The notes under the pieces: generated by a model | The model's database searches: none | Seen by the model: only the letters and a program-made list of their open reading frames with translations | What the model was told of the DNA's origin: nothing | Program-made: the position numbers and the translations under genes | Shown here: piece after piece, positions 1 through 4,963 of the stretch | Position numbering within the stretch: position 1 is the first letter of the stretch | Layout: the number at the start of each line of letters is the position of its first letter | Assembly: GCA_964582705.1 (NCBI GenBank) | Contig: CAZOTE010000107.1 | Location: forward strand, 1-5,718 | Source: Alkalibacter sp964582705 | Lineage (GTDB): Bacteria > Bacillota > Clostridia > Eubacteriales > Alkalibacteraceae | DNA length: 5,718 bases | Reading direction: 5' to 3'

Positions 1-247
1 CAAAGAAAGATACAAGTACATAGTCCTTGATACGCCGTCGCTGCTTGGCATATCAGATGCATCTATAGTTATAGACAAATGTGACGGAGTCATACTTGTA
101 ATAGAAGAAAACAAGGTCAGCATGAAAGAAGAAGTTGAAACAGTGGAAAGGCTCAGAGCCATGAAAGCGGAGATAGTGGGCGCTGTTTTAAATAAGGCTA
201 CAATAAAAGAAAACATAAACAAAGATGTAGATTATTATAAGGTGTAA
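1..247 (+). CDS. CpsD/CapB-family tyrosine-protein kinase (BY-kinase), C-terminal end, 5' partial
   Basis: This is the last 81 codons of a gene that begins upstream of the window; the frame starts at base 2 and ends at TAA 245-247. The translation opens with KERYKYIVLDTPSLLGISDA, the hydrophobic strand plus D-T-P (Walker B type) of P-loop BY-kinases and MinD/ParA-like ATPases. It continues through DGVILVIEENKVS and GAVLNKA, the usual late strands of CpsD. These cytoplasmic kinases phosphorylate their own C-terminal tyrosines and, with a membrane activator (CpsC/Wzc-N type, not in view), control polysaccharide polymerisation and export. The context fits, since sugar-polymer genes follow. The tail is short: after the ATPase core it ends DVDYYKV, with only two adjacent tyrosines instead of a long Tyr-rich cluster. 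The Walker A region lies outside the window. Family assignment is firm; the activity of this copy is inferred. Confidence 0.88.
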   Translation, partial: KERYKYIVLDTPSLLGISDASIVIDKCDGVILVIEENKVSMKEEVETVERLRAMKAEIVGAVLNKATIKENINKDVDYYKV

Positions 248-248
248 A

Positions 249-350
249 TATACTTTTTTATTTGATGTATATATCGACGTGAGTATGGTGAAAGGACCAG
301 AACCACAAGATTTTGCAGAAAAAATGTCAAAAGTTAAGTTTGTTATGTAA
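249..350 (+). other. Short unassigned open stretch after cpsD
   Basis: A reading frame ending at TAA 348-350 runs through the gap after the kinase. Its last part reads MVKGPEPQDFAEKMSKVKFVM, which has a protein-like composition. I see no convincing ribosome binding site or start and do not recognise a family. It may be the degraded 3' end of a lost gene or chance. Part of it (276-296) is a copy of a repeat that recurs at 1695-1715, so the stretch may be repeat-derived rather than coding. Confidence 0.2.
276..296 (+). repeat. Left copy of 21-bp direct repeat bracketing rhuM
   Basis: This 21-bp stretch begins GACGTGAGTATG and ends TGAAAGGA. It matches 1695-1715 at 20 of 21 positions (G against C at the 13th base). 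The second copy is the right arm of the perfect hairpin at 1672-1716. Here the matching left arm is absent, so this is a half element. It lies 28 nt after the kinase stop codon. The pair encloses about 1.4 kb that contains the RhuM-family gene. Confidence 0.75.
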
Positions 351-407
351 GATGTAGATTGTACAAACCATTTGGTTCAAAATATACATACTATGATCTA
401 AATGATG

Positions 408-414
408 AAGGAAG
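408..414 (+). promoter_or_regulatory. Ribosome binding site fixing the rhuM start at GTG 422
   Basis: AAGGAAG ends 7 nt before the GTG at 422-424. The longest open frame would begin at TTG 359, but nothing like a Shine-Dalgarno sequence precedes that codon. The 21 residues between the two starts also do not resemble the N-terminus of RhuM proteins. Confidence 0.65.
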
Positions 415-421
415 TGATCTT

Positions 422-1456
422 GTGAAAAAGAAATACGAAATTGCAATTCGTTCGAGTGCAGCAGAATATCTGACATACATTGCAGCAACAGGTGATGATT
501 CTCAAAGCTTTGAGATGAGATACGAAGACGAGAACATCTGGCTTACACAAAAGATGTTGGCAGCTTTATATGATGTAGGAATTCCAACAATCAATGAACA
601 TATCAATAAGATTTTTTCCGATCACGAACTTCAAGAAAAAGCAACTATTCGGAATTTCCGAATAGTTCAAACTGAAGGTTCACGTCAGGTAAACAGAGAA
701 GTGAAACATTACAATCTACAGGTCATTATTGCTGTTGGGTTTAAAATAAATAATGAACGTGCTGTACAATTTCGAAAATGGGCAAATCAAATTGTAAAAG
801 ATTTTACGATTAAAGGGTTTGCGATGGATGATGAACGACTGAAAAGCGGAGGATCCATTCTAACGGAGCAATATTTTGAAGAACAACTTCAACGCATTCG
901 TGAAATCCGACTGAGTGAAAGAAAATTTTACCAGAAGATCACTGATATATATGCCACAGCCATTGATTATGACGTGAATGCAACCGCTACGAGACGATTC
1001 TTTTCAACAGTACAGAACAAACTTCATTGGGCCATTCATGGACACACTGCTGCAGAAGTCATCTATAAGCGTGCAGATGCAGAAAAGAAACATATGGGAT
1101 TGACGAGTTGGAAAGATGCACCGAATGGGAAAATCCAAAAGTTTGATGTATCCGTTGCTAAGAATTATTTGAGTGAATCAGAAATGGCACAACTGCAGAG
1201 ACTTGTTTCTGCTTATCTAGATATTGCAGAGGATATGGCGCTCAGGCATATTCCAATGACAATGAGTGACTGGGAAACAAGACTTAGCCGTTTTATAGAA
1301 GCTACTGACCGTGATGTTTTACAGGATGCGGGAAAAGTTACCGCAGAAATTGCTAAAGCTCATGCAGAGAGTGAATTTGAGAAATATCGAATTGTTCAGG
1401 ATCGATTGTTCAAGAGCGATTTTGATAAGCTTTTGGAAAGCACAGAAGAGGATTGA
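422..1456 (+). CDS. RhuM-family protein (virulence RhuM/COG3943 type)
   Basis: This is a 344-residue protein when started at GTG 422; the TTG at 359 would add 21 poorly supported residues. It matches the RhuM family (Pfam Virulence_RhuM) over its whole length. Residues 32-70 hold RYEDENIWLTQ followed by a helix-turn-helix-like TINEHINKIF segment. Residues 75-87 read TIRNFRIVQTEGS. Residues 97-141 hold HYNLQVIIAVGFKI, FRKWANQIVKDF and KGFAMDDERLK. The C-terminal half is helical and charged. The family is named after a Salmonella SPI-3 gene and is common on genomic islands and among defence or mobile genes. Its biochemical role is not established, and the N-terminus suggests DNA binding. The product is cytoplasmic, with no signal peptide or membrane segment. 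It has no visible link to sugar chemistry and sits as cargo between the kinase and the sugar-polymer core, inside direct repeats. The frame is intact and the length is typical for the family. Confidence 0.88.
   Translation: MKKKYEIAIRSSAAEYLTYIAATGDDSQSFEMRYEDENIWLTQKMLAALYDVGIPTINEHINKIFSDHELQEKATIRNFRIVQTEGSRQVNREVKHYNLQVIIAVGFKINNERAVQFRKWANQIVKDFTIKGFAMDDERLKSGGSILTEQYFEEQLQRIREIRLSERKFYQKITDIYATAIDYDVNATATRRFFSTVQNKLHWAIHGHTAAEVIYKRADAEKKHMGLTSWKDAPNGKIQKFDVSVAKNYLSESEMAQLQRLVSAYLDIAEDMALRHIPMTMSDWETRLSRFIEATDRDVLQDAGKVTAEIAKAHAESEFEKYRIVQDRLFKSDFDKLLESTEED
643..667. repeat. 25-nt perfect palindrome inside rhuM
   Basis: Left arm AACTATTCGGAA (643-654) and right arm TTCCGAATAGTT (656-667) are exact reverse complements around one central T. 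It overlaps the codons for TIRNFRIV (residues 75-82), a family-conserved stretch, so protein constraint must be met together with the symmetry. It shares its outer bases (AACT...ATAGTT), length and odd centre with the palindrome just after the gene at 1460-1484. It could be an operator for the gene's own DNA-binding product, an RNA hairpin, or coincidence. Confidence 0.7.
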
Positions 1457-1458
1457 AC

Positions 1459-1485
1459 GAACTGTCAAGGAATCCTTGATAGTTC
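1459..1485. repeat. Inverted repeat directly after the rhuM stop codon
   Basis: GAACTGTCAAGGA (1459-1471) faces TCCTTGATAGTTC (1473-1485), 13-bp arms with a single change that leaves a G-U pair in RNA. It starts 2 nt after the TGA of rhuM. It could protect the 3' end of the mRNA or slow transcription, but the next bases are AAAATGG, not a T-run, so I do not call it a terminator. The inner 25 nt (1460-1484) resemble the palindrome at 643-667, with 15 of 25 positions identical, including both ends. Confidence 0.65.
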
Positions 1486-1530
1486 AAAATGGCCATATGA
1501 TGTAGATAATAAAGAATAGAAAGAACTTAT

Positions 1531-1560
1531 ATTATGAAAAACAAGATTATGAAAAACAAG
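1531..1560 (+). repeat. Perfect tandem duplication, 2 x 15 bp
   Basis: ATTATGAAAAACAAG occurs twice head to tail (1531-1545 and 1546-1560) with no mismatch. A 15-bp unit keeps reading frame, but the surrounding frame is not a recognisable gene. It probably arose by replication slippage in non-coding sequence. Confidence 0.7.
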
Positions 1561-1565
1561 CACTC

Positions 1566-1630
1566 AAACACAAAATATAGTGTTTATCCCTTCCTCATAC
1601 TCATGTTGAAGTAAAAAACACAAGATATAG
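1566..1630 (+). repeat. Imperfect 15-nt direct repeat 50 nt apart
   Basis: AAACACAAAATATAG (1566-1580) recurs as AAACACAAGATATAG (1616-1630), 14 of 15 bases the same. The copies sit on either side of the half hairpin element at 1586-1606, so they could be target-site-like or duplication scars of that element. The short length and AT-rich content make chance possible. Confidence 0.4.
1586..1606 (+). repeat. Diverged left-arm copy of the hairpin element
   Basis: This stretch matches the left side of the hairpin element (1672-1692) at 17 of 21 positions, including an intact CATACTC core. It is in the same orientation and so is inverted relative to the half element at 276-296. Together 276-296 and 1586-1606 form a rough inverted pair around rhuM. 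Confidence 0.5.
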
Positions 1631-1671
1631 AATAAACTGTAAGCCAGTCATACCATATGTTGCAGCTATTC

Positions 1672-1716
1672 ATCCTTTCAGCATACTCGTGTGCGACGTG
1701 AGTATGCTGAAAGGAT
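1672..1716. repeat. 45-nt hairpin element with perfect 17-bp arms
   Basis: ATCCTTTCAGCATACTC (1672-1688) is exactly complementary to GAGTATGCTGAAAGGAT (1700-1716), with an 11-nt centre that can extend the stem by wobble and Watson-Crick pairs to a very small loop. Its right arm is repeated at 276-296 and its left arm, diverged, at 1586-1606. The design resembles REP/MITE-like palindromic units. No T-run follows it (AAAGCG), so it is unlikely to be a terminator. Confidence 0.75.
1695..1715 (+). repeat. Right copy of 21-bp direct repeat bracketing rhuM
   Basis: This differs by one base from 276-296 and has the same orientation. It is contained in the right arm and centre of the hairpin element 1672-1716. 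Recombination between the two copies would delete the rhuM segment and leave one copy. Confidence 0.75.
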
Positions 1717-1723
1717 AAAGCGC

Positions 1724-1797
1724 TTTTAGTTGGCTAGTAGTTAGTTGGACAGGAAAAGATTTCAAAAGCTAACCAACTAAGCACTAACCAACTAAAA
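1724..1797. repeat. Large inverted repeat abutting the ribosome binding site of the IVP-like gene
   Basis: Left arm 1724-1748 and right arm 1773-1797 are 25 nt each and complementary at 22 positions, with one of the three differences a G-U pair in RNA; the loop is 24 nt. Each arm itself contains two copies of an 8-mer, TTAGTTGG on the left and CCAACTAA on the right. The right arm ends 2 nt before the GGAGG at 1800-1804, so the folded leader could affect translation of the gene. It may equally be the end structure of a small mobile or recombinogenic unit carrying that gene. Confidence 0.7.
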
Positions 1798-1811
1798 CTG
1801 GAGGTTTAAAG

Positions 1812-2165
1812 ATGTACGCAGATACTAATAAATTGTTAGTTTGGCAGAAATCTCATGAGCTTACATTGAAGATATACCAGATTACAAACAGGTTTCCTAA
1901 GGAAGAGATGTTTGGACTGACTTCCCAAATTAGAAGAGCAGCAGCATCAGTTCCAAGTAATATAGTAGAGGGCAAAGCACGAGGATCAAGTAAAGATTAT
2001 AAGAGATTTCTACTGATAGCTAGAGGATCACTGGAAGAAACAAAGTATCAGTTGTTACTTGCAAAAGACTTGAAATATATAGATGAACAGAAGTATAAAG
2101 ACGTATTGAATTTAGCAATGGAAGTAGGAAGATTATTGGCAGGATTAATCAAGACTTTAGATTGA
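1812..2165 (+). CDS. Four-helix-bundle protein, 23S rRNA intervening-sequence (IVP/S23) family
   Basis: This is a 117-residue protein starting at ATG 1812, with GGAGG (1800-1804) 7 nt upstream. It matches the IVP family (Pfam 23S_rRNA_IVP) end to end. LLVWQKSHELTLKIYQITNRFP occupies residues 8-29 (L-V-W-Q-K core) and the hallmark FGLTSQIRRAAASVPSNIVEG spans residues 34-54. After RGSSKDYKRFLLIARGSLEET come two further helices. The fold is a small, basic four-helix bundle that assembles as a pentamer in studied relatives and is related to the Avd accessory protein of diversity-generating retroelements. Some members are encoded within 23S rRNA insertions, but this one is a free-standing gene. 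No rRNA or reverse transcriptase is nearby. The cellular role is unknown and nucleic-acid binding is only inferred. Family members recur in polysaccharide loci. The gene is framed by a TTAGTTGG/CCAACTAA hairpin upstream and CCAAC-type tandem repeats downstream. Confidence 0.9.
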   Translation: MYADTNKLLVWQKSHELTLKIYQITNRFPKEEMFGLTSQIRRAAASVPSNIVEGKARGSSKDYKRFLLIARGSLEETKYQLLLAKDLKYIDEQKYKDVLNLAMEVGRLLAGLIKTLD

Positions 2166-2168
2166 TAG

Positions 2169-2209
2169 TTCTACCATTCCAACTTTCTACCTTCCAACAT
2201 TCCAACTAG
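2169..2209 (+). repeat. CCAAC-type short tandem repeats after the IVP-like gene
   Basis: TTCTACCATTCCAAC (2169-2183) and TTTCTACCTTCCAAC (2184-2198) are imperfect 15-nt units, followed by a truncated ATTCCAAC (2199-2206) and TAG. The block begins 3 nt after the stop codon and ends before the ribosome binding site of the sugar transferase. Its CCAAC/CCAACTAG words echo the CCAACTAA words of the upstream hairpin arm, so the gene is bracketed by related motifs. Confidence 0.6.
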
Positions 2210-2233
2210 ATTTCAAATTCGGAGGTTACCTAC

Positions 2234-2860
2234 ATGTACTTAAAAGTAAAGCGACTAATTGATATAGCACTTTCTGGAATCGGACTAATCGTCCTATCCC
2301 CGATATTTGCAATCCTGATCCTTGCAATCAAACTTGACTCAAAAGGTCCAGTGCTTTTCAAACAGAAAAGAGTCGGGATTCATAAGAGTCATTTTAATAT
2401 ATTGAAGTTCCGTACAATGCGTATTGACACACCATCTGATATGCCTACTCACCTTCTAGATAATCCGGATCAGTGGATTACAAAGGTTGGTAAGTTTTTA
2501 AGAAAGACAAGCTTAGATGAACTGCCACAAATCATTAATATCTTCAAAGGTGAGATGAGTATCATCGGTCCAAGACCTGCCCTTTGGAATCAGTATGATC
2601 TGATTGAAGAAAGAGATAAGTATGGTGCTAATGATGTGCCTGTTGGTCTTACTGGCTGGGCTCAGATTAATGGTAGGGATGAACTTCCGATCGAAGTTAA
2701 ATCGAAGTTAGATGGAGAGTATGTTAAGAAAAGAAGTCTTTGGTTTGACTTGATATGTTTTATCGGAACATTTACAGCAGTTCTTAAAAGCAAGGGTGTC
2801 ATTGAAGGTGGGACTGGGGTTATTGCAAAGATGACTAAGGATAAAGAAGAGAGTAGATAA
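2234..2860 (+). CDS. Undecaprenyl-phosphate sugar-1-phosphate transferase (small monotopic PGT, PglC/WbaP-C type)
   Basis: This 208-residue enzyme would start the repeat unit by moving a sugar 1-phosphate from a UDP-sugar to undecaprenyl phosphate at the inner face of the membrane. The start ATG is supported by GGAGG at 2221-2225. The protein is a Bac_transf (PF02397) domain and little else. It has a hydrophobic re-entrant helix at about residues 8-33 with a Ser-Pro break (22-23), KFRTM at 58-62 and the catalytic Asp-Glu pair D95-E96 in LRKTSLDELPQ. GPRP lies at 112-115 and GLTGWAQINGR at 138-148. The short length, without the extra transmembrane bundle of full WbaP or Wzx-coupled long forms, places it with the PglC-like monotopic enzymes. 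The sugar specificity cannot be read from the sequence; galactose, N-acetylgalactosamine and diNAcBac or QuiNAc-type sugars are all possible. It is probably co-transcribed with the SDR gene 41 nt downstream. Confidence 0.93.
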   Translation: MYLKVKRLIDIALSGIGLIVLSPIFAILILAIKLDSKGPVLFKQKRVGIHKSHFNILKFRTMRIDTPSDMPTHLLDNPDQWITKVGKFLRKTSLDELPQIINIFKGEMSIIGPRPALWNQYDLIEERDKYGANDVPVGLTGWAQINGRDELPIEVKSKLDGEYVKKRSLWFDLICFIGTFTAVLKSKGVIEGGTGVIAKMTKDKEESR

Positions 2861-2901
2861 GGCCTTTTCAAAAGTAAGGGCCTACTTATTGGGGTGACAA
2901 A

Positions 2902-3759
2902 ATGAAAAATATATTAATTACTGGTAAGAACAGTTACATAGGTACATCTCTAGAGAATTGGCTTATGAGAGAATCTGATAAATATAAAATAGACACAGTT
3001 GATATGAAAGATGGGTCATGGAAAGAAGTTGATTTTAGTCAATATGATGTTGTGTTTCATGTGGCTGGGATTGCTCACGTGTCCTCTGATCCAAAGATGG
3101 AAGACCTCTATTATAAAGTGAATAGAGACCTAACGATTGAAACTGCTGAGAAGGCTAAGGCAGAAGGTGTGAAGCAGTTCATTTTTATGAGCAGCATTAT
3201 TGTCTATGGCGATAGCAGCAGTAGTAAGAGAGTTATTGATAAAAATACAGTTCCAACGCCGAGTAACTTCTATGGAAATAGTAAGCTACAGGCTGAAGAA
3301 GGCATTAAGGATTTATCAACTGATGACTTCAAGATTGTGGTGCTAAGACCACCTATGATTTATGGTAAAGGGTCTAAGGGCAACTATCCAAGACTTGCTA
3401 ACATGGCTAAGAAGATACCAATGTTTCCTGACATTGATAATGAGCGCAGTATGCTTCATATAGATAATCTTTGTGAGTTCATTAAAGTTATGATTGATTA
3501 TGAAGAGACTGGGCTTTACTTCCCACAGAACAAGGAGTATGTGAAGACGAGTGAACTGGTTAGGATGATTGCCGAGGTTCATGGTAAGAAGATTATGATG
3601 ACTAAGGTGTTTAATCCGGTTCTGAGAATGATGTTTGGAATTGAGATTGTTAATAAGGTATTTGGCAATTTGGTTTATGAGAAGTCAATGAGTGACTACG
3701 ATAAAGCGAATTACCGAATAAGAACATTTAAAGAATCTATTGAGTTGACGGAGAAATAA
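2902..3759 (+). CDS. NAD(P)-dependent epimerase/dehydratase/reductase of nucleotide sugars (extended SDR)
   Basis: This 285-residue Rossmann-fold enzyme starts at ATG 2902 behind GGGGTGA (2891-2897). Visible parts are the nucleotide-binding ILITGKNSYIG at the N-terminus (G8, G14), HVAGIAHV at 53-60 and the active-site Ser in FMSSIIVYG (97-98). The YxxxK pair is Y124 and K128 in FYGNSKLQAEE, followed by VLRPPMIYGKG at 148-157. It should act in the cytosol on a UDP- or dTDP-sugar to feed the glycosyltransferases. The glycine motif departs from the classic GxxGxxG, as in several sugar 4-reductase-like members. Its place directly after a small PGT recalls the WreU-WreQ and WbpL-WbpV arrangements, where the SDR reduces UDP-4-keto-6-deoxy-GlcNAc to a QuiNAc-type sugar. 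That substrate is an inference from order. A 4-epimerase is the main alternative. No frameshift is seen. Confidence 0.87.
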   Translation: MKNILITGKNSYIGTSLENWLMRESDKYKIDTVDMKDGSWKEVDFSQYDVVFHVAGIAHVSSDPKMEDLYYKVNRDLTIETAEKAKAEGVKQFIFMSSIIVYGDSSSSKRVIDKNTVPTPSNFYGNSKLQAEEGIKDLSTDDFKIVVLRPPMIYGKGSKGNYPRLANMAKKIPMFPDIDNERSMLHIDNLCEFIKVMIDYEETGLYFPQNKEYVKTSELVRMIAEVHGKKIMMTKVFNPVLRMMFGIEIVNKVFGNLVYEKSMSDYDKANYRIRTFKESIELTEK

Positions 3760-3767
3760 TGCGTGTT

Positions 3768-3774
3768 GAGGGGG
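3768..3774 (+). promoter_or_regulatory. Ribosome binding site selecting ATG 3781 for the GT4 gene
   Basis: GAGGGGG lies 6 nt before ATG 3781. The other in-frame starts, GTG 3763, TTG 3766 and ATG 3775, are before, at or against this site and so are too early. Starting at 3781 gives MKKALMMASVASM, the usual N-terminus of this GT4 group. Confidence 0.7.
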
Positions 3775-3780
3775 ATGGTT

Positions 3781-4932
3781 ATGAAGAAAGCTCTAATGAT
3801 GGCATCAGTAGCATCAATGATCGATTTATTTAATATGGATAATATAGAAATTCTTAAAGACTTAGGATATGAGGTTGAAGTAGCATGTAATTTTGAATAC
3901 GGGAGTATAACAAGTCAAGAAAGAGTAGATGAATTTAAAGAAGAATTAATAAGAGATAAATTTAAAGTTCACCACCTTCCTGTTCCACGTAGTATTTTTG
4001 CAATTAGAGATATTGTTAAGTCATACAAAATGATGAAAAAGCTATGTGATGAAAATAATTATGAGATAGTACATTGTCATTCGCCAATTGGTGGGATAAT
4101 TGCCAGGCTGGCTTGTAGAAAAGTTAGAAAAAAAGGAACGAAAGTTATTTATACAGCACATGGATTTCACTTTTTTAAAGGTGCACCAGTAAAAAACTGG
4201 CTGATATACTATACAGCTGAAAGAATAACAGCAAAATTTACTGATTCATTGATAACAATTAATAAAGAAGACTATGAAAATGCACAAAAATTTAATGTTG
4301 AGAATACTGAATATGTTCCCGGAATTGGAATAGATGTAGATAAAATAAAGAATGTGAAAATCGATAGAAGTAAAAAGCGATCTGAGTTTAATCTAAGTGA
4401 AGACGATTTTGTGCTTTTTACAGCAGGACAATTATCGCAAAGAAAAAATCACGAAGTAGTAATTAATGCGCTTGCTAAAATAGAGAATAAAAATGTAAAA
4501 CTATTGATTTGCGGCTTAGGAGAACTAGAGAAGTATTTAAAGCAACTTATAACTGATTTAGGATTAGAAAATAGGGTGATATTAGCGGGCTATAGAAAGG
4601 ATGTTGTTGAACAACTACATGCAGCTGATTGTTTTGTATTCCCCTCTTTCCAAGAAGGACTTCCTGTAGCACTAATGGAAGCGATGGCTGTAGGATTGCC
4701 AGTTGTATGTTCAAAAATCCGTGGAAATATTGATTTAATTGAACACGGAATTAATGGTTTTTTAGTAGATCCAGAAGATGTAAATGGCTTTGCTAGATAT
4801 ATAGAAGAGATTGTATCTGATGAGACAGTTCAAGATGAAATGAGAAAAAAAAACCTAGAGTTAGTAAAAAAATATGACAAAAAAAATATAAAAGAAAAAA
4901 TGAATGCAATATACAAAGGAATAACAGTTTAG
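3781..4932 (+). CDS. Family 4 glycosyltransferase (GT-B fold)
   Basis: This 383-residue protein starts at ATG 3781; the open frame extends to GTG 3763 but those six extra codons cover the ribosome binding site. The N-terminal donor/acceptor domain begins MKKALMMASVASMIDLFNMD and contains GYEVEVACNFE (29-39), HCHSPIGG (98-105) and TAHGFHFFKGAP (125-136). The C-terminal GT1-type domain has LFTAGQLSQRKNHEVVINAL (212-231), LLICGLGELE (241-250) and the E-X7-E catalytic signature E292...E300 in FQEGLPVALMEAM, then GLPVVCSKIRG. It is a retaining enzyme that should add a sugar to the lipid-linked intermediate made by the PGT, at the cytoplasmic face. Donor and linkage are not predictable. It follows the SDR stop by 21 nt, so it is probably in the same operon. 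Codon use is clearly more A-rich (AAA, ATA, AAT) than in the two genes before it, which hints at a separate origin. Confidence 0.93.
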   Translation: MKKALMMASVASMIDLFNMDNIEILKDLGYEVEVACNFEYGSITSQERVDEFKEELIRDKFKVHHLPVPRSIFAIRDIVKSYKMMKKLCDENNYEIVHCHSPIGGIIARLACRKVRKKGTKVIYTAHGFHFFKGAPVKNWLIYYTAERITAKFTDSLITINKEDYENAQKFNVENTEYVPGIGIDVDKIKNVKIDRSKKRSEFNLSEDDFVLFTAGQLSQRKNHEVVINALAKIENKNVKLLICGLGELEKYLKQLITDLGLENRVILAGYRKDVVEQLHAADCFVFPSFQEGLPVALMEAMAVGLPVVCSKIRGNIDLIEHGINGFLVDPEDVNGFARYIEEIVSDETVQDEMRKKNLELVKKYDKKNIKEKMNAIYKGITV

Positions 4933-4947
4933 CTCTTTGTTATCAAT

Positions 4948-4956
4948 GGAGAGAGG
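4948..4956 (+). promoter_or_regulatory. Intact ribosome binding site in front of a broken gene
   Basis: GGAGAGAGG lies 7 nt upstream of ATG 4964. The translation start of the pyruvyl transferase remnant is thus preserved, although its reading frame fails within the first codons. This argues that decay is fairly recent. Confidence 0.55.
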
Positions 4957-4963
4957 TTGGAAT

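Larger units (their letters stand above)
1457..1811. other. Repeat-rich non-coding stretch between rhuM and the IVP-like gene
   Basis: This 355-nt gap holds no credible gene. In order it contains a near-perfect hairpin just after rhuM (1459-1485), a 2 x 15-bp tandem repeat (1531-1560), a 15-nt imperfect direct repeat (1566-1580 and 1616-1630) and a half copy of the hairpin element (1586-1606). After these come the full hairpin element (1672-1716), a short AAAGCGCTTT palindrome (1717-1726) and a second large inverted repeat (1724-1797) ending just before the next ribosome binding site. No T-run follows any of the hairpins, so none is a classical intrinsic terminator. Confidence 0.6.

Noticed and set aside
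359..397. Promoter for rhuM (TTGTAC with TATACA, or TATGAT)
   Set aside because: The -35 match is poor and the TATGAT has no partner at proper spacing; AT-rich sequence gives such hits by chance.
359..421. Upstream extension of rhuM to TTG 359
   Set aside because: No ribosome binding site precedes TTG 359, while AAGGAAG sits 7 nt before GTG 422 and the extra residues do not look like family sequence.
1459..1485. Intrinsic terminator after rhuM
   Set aside because: The stem is strong but the loop is minimal and the following bases are AAAATGG with no T-tract, so only an inverted repeat is claimed.
1311..1505. 64-codon open frame overlapping the 3' end of rhuM
   Set aside because: It lies almost wholly in another frame of an intact, family-matching gene and has no recognisable content.
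1531..1797. CRISPR array
   Set aside because: The repeats are palindromic elements and a tandem pair, not equal repeats separated by unique spacers.
1812..2165. Diversity-generating retroelement Avd gene
   Set aside because: Only the Avd-related IVP fold is present. There is no reverse transcriptase and no template/variable repeat pair in the window.
2662..2871. Minus-strand open frame opposite the sugar transferase
   Set aside because: It is antisense to conserved Bac_transf sequence, with no family match and no ribosome binding site of note.
2861..2901. Possible terminator between the PGT and SDR genes (CTTTTCAAAAG and GGCC words)
   Set aside because: The pairings are short or have a one-base loop, and no T-run follows. 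The genes look co-transcribed.
3343..3582. Minus-strand open frame opposite the SDR gene
   Set aside because: It is a shadow of the conserved SDR coding strand with no recognisable protein features.
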